In this document: one piece after another, positions 5,537 through 6,446 of the stretch | Numbering within the stretch: the first letter of the stretch is position 1 | Layout: each line of letters starts with the position of its first letter | From: JAWPNA01 sp045402695 | GTDB taxonomy: Bacteria > Acidobacteriota > Polarisedimenticolia > JACPZX01 > DASXTC01 | Reading direction: 5' to 3' | DNA: 6,446 bases | Assembly (NCBI GenBank): GCA_045402695.1 | Contig: JAWPNA010000443.1 | Span: forward strand, 1-6,446 | Notes under the pieces: model-generated | The model's input: only the letters and a program-made list of their open reading frames with translations | What the model was told of the DNA's origin: nothing | Databases searched by the model: none | Position numbers and translations under genes: made by a program

Positions 5537-6446
5537 CTATCCTTTCGACTTCGCCTTCGACTTGGTGGGGCCGGCCGGCGCCGCGATGATGAACGGCACC
5601 TCGGCGGAGACGTTCCTGCCGGCCACGGTGTCGGCCACCTTGACGGTGAGGCGGTATTCCCCGGGAGGCCTACCCCTCAGTGGGAAGCCGTAGGCGTGCA
5701 CCAGAAGCGTCTGGTTGGGAAACTCGATCGGCTTGTTCCCAAGCATCCTCCACTGTCCGCTGCCGTGATACTCGACCGTATAGGAGATGTCCACCTTCGG
5801 CGTGTTGATGACCGGGTCGGGCTGGGCGCCGTAAATTTGATAGTAGAAGGTGAGCTCCTCATCCGGCTTGTAGACGTGCCCGGGCTTCGGCACCACCGAG
5901 AACGATCCGAGCACGAAGGGGACGGTTGATCCGGTGGGCGGTGGAGACACCAGAGGATCGAGCTTCTGCGCGAGGGTCACGGTGCTGAGCCTCACCCCCT
6001 CGGCCGCATAGTCGGGCACGTCGAGCTGCTTTTCCAGCTTGCCGACAGCACCCGAGGCCGGGTCCTTGATCGCGAAGACCGCCTTGTACTTGCCGGGCTT
6101 CAGCGGCCGCTGCGCCTGGTAGAGGAGGGTGTCCCCCAACGCGGCGCCCGTGTTCCCCTCCCAGGCGCCGAACTGCTCCTTCTTGAAGAAGCGCTGAAGC
6201 GATTCGCCCGTGTCGGGGTCCAGGATCTCCGCGGAAAGCAACAGCGCCGAGGAGTCAGCATCAGCGGGCAGGGATGACATCTTGATCTCCAGCGTGAGCG
6301 TCGCGAATGTCGACTGATCCGCCGCCTTGTAGAAGTTGGCCGTGACATCCAGAGGAATCGTGGCGGAAGCCTCGGGCGCGCTCCTGATCATCGCCATCAG
6401 TTCGGACTGGGGAGTCACCTCCAAGGGAGCCGCCTCGGCCTGGGAG
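5537..6446 (-). CDS. Paralogue of the GWxTD protein, C-terminal part only (5' end beyond window)
   Basis: The frame is open to the window edge, giving 302 visible residues. The first visible codons read SQAEAAPLEV, so the TTG at 6424 is probably an internal leucine and not the start. I align the fragment with about residues 250-520 of the downstream GWxTD protein. Shared anchors, in the same order, are a P(L/I)xxxA(N/D)F(Y/F)K stretch (visible residues 31-40 here, 267-276 there), G(K/I)YKA, VPD(Y/F), LS(T/S)VT, FVLGS, and FYYQ(I/V)YGA followed by DP. The last residues form a Lys/Ser-rich tail, SKAKSKG. No GWxTD motif is visible, but the corresponding part would lie outside the window. It is therefore probably a second, full-length GWxTD protein, exported like its neighbour. 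A stand-alone protein built only from the C-terminal region remains possible. Function unknown. Confidence 0.8.
   Translation of the reverse strand, partial: SQAEAAPLEVTPQSELMAMIRSAPEASATIPLDVTANFYKAADQSTFATLTLEIKMSSLPADADSSALLLSAEILDPDTGESLQRFFKKEQFGAWEGNTGAALGDTLLYQAQRPLKPGKYKAVFAIKDPASGAVGKLEKQLDVPDYAAEGVRLSTVTLAQKLDPLVSPPPTGSTVPFVLGSFSVVPKPGHVYKPDEELTFYYQIYGAQPDPVINTPKVDISYTVEYHGSGQWRMLGNKPIEFPNQTLLVHAYGFPLRGRPPGEYRLTVKVADTVAGRNVSAEVPFIIAAPAGPTKSKAKSKG
5540..5545 (-). promoter_or_regulatory. Ribosome binding site of the GWxTD gene, inside the end of its paralogue
   Basis: AAAGGA is formed by the last two sense codons of the upstream gene (Lys-Gly) and lies 5 bases before the ATG at 5534. 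The stop codon TAG falls between it and the start. Ribosomes ending the upstream gene would be placed to begin the next one, which supports co-translation of the two paralogues. Confidence 0.7.

Noticed and set aside
6422..6424. TTG as the true start of the upstream GWxTD paralogue
   Set aside because: The frame stays open to the window edge with protein-like codons, and homology to the neighbour predicts about 250 more residues upstream.

Overview
The window is GC-rich bacterial DNA, packed with genes. All six recognisable genes lie on the minus strand, so transcription runs from the high-coordinate end toward position 1. The two outermost genes run off the window. No non-coding gap exceeds about 55 bases, and I see no RNA gene, mobile element, CRISPR array or convincing terminator. 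The organism is probably an uncultivated or little-studied deep-branching Gram-negative bacterium of the Acidobacteriota kind. The reasons are a GWxTD-domain periplasmic protein with a paralogue beside it and an archaeal-style class III aminotransferase. This placement is inference; no ribosomal marker is present.

Layout in the direction of transcription. (1) 6446-5537 is the C-terminal part of an exported-type protein paralogous to the next gene. (2) 5534-3972 is a complete GWxTD-domain protein with a signal peptide. Its start is 2 bases after the stop of gene 1, and its ribosome binding site lies in the last codons of gene 1. (3) After a 54-base gap with a plausible sigma-70 promoter comes 3917-2514, cysteinyl-tRNA synthetase (cysS). 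(4) 2514-1168 is a PLP-dependent class III aminotransferase whose ATG overlaps the cysS stop by one base (TGATG). (5) After a 42-base gap comes 1125-547, an ECF-type RNA polymerase sigma factor. (6) After 33 bases comes 513 to the window edge, a membrane-anchored zinc-finger anti-sigma factor, cut off at position 1.

The region reads as three two-gene blocks: two related GWxTD-type envelope proteins, cysS with a translationally coupled aminotransferase, and a sigma/anti-sigma signalling pair. Each pair is tightly linked internally. The links between pairs are short gaps that could be read through or could hold their own promoters. The aminotransferase-to-sigma arrangement and the tandem GWxTD paralogues are the least ordinary parts. 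Nothing seen directly demonstrates a wholly new system.
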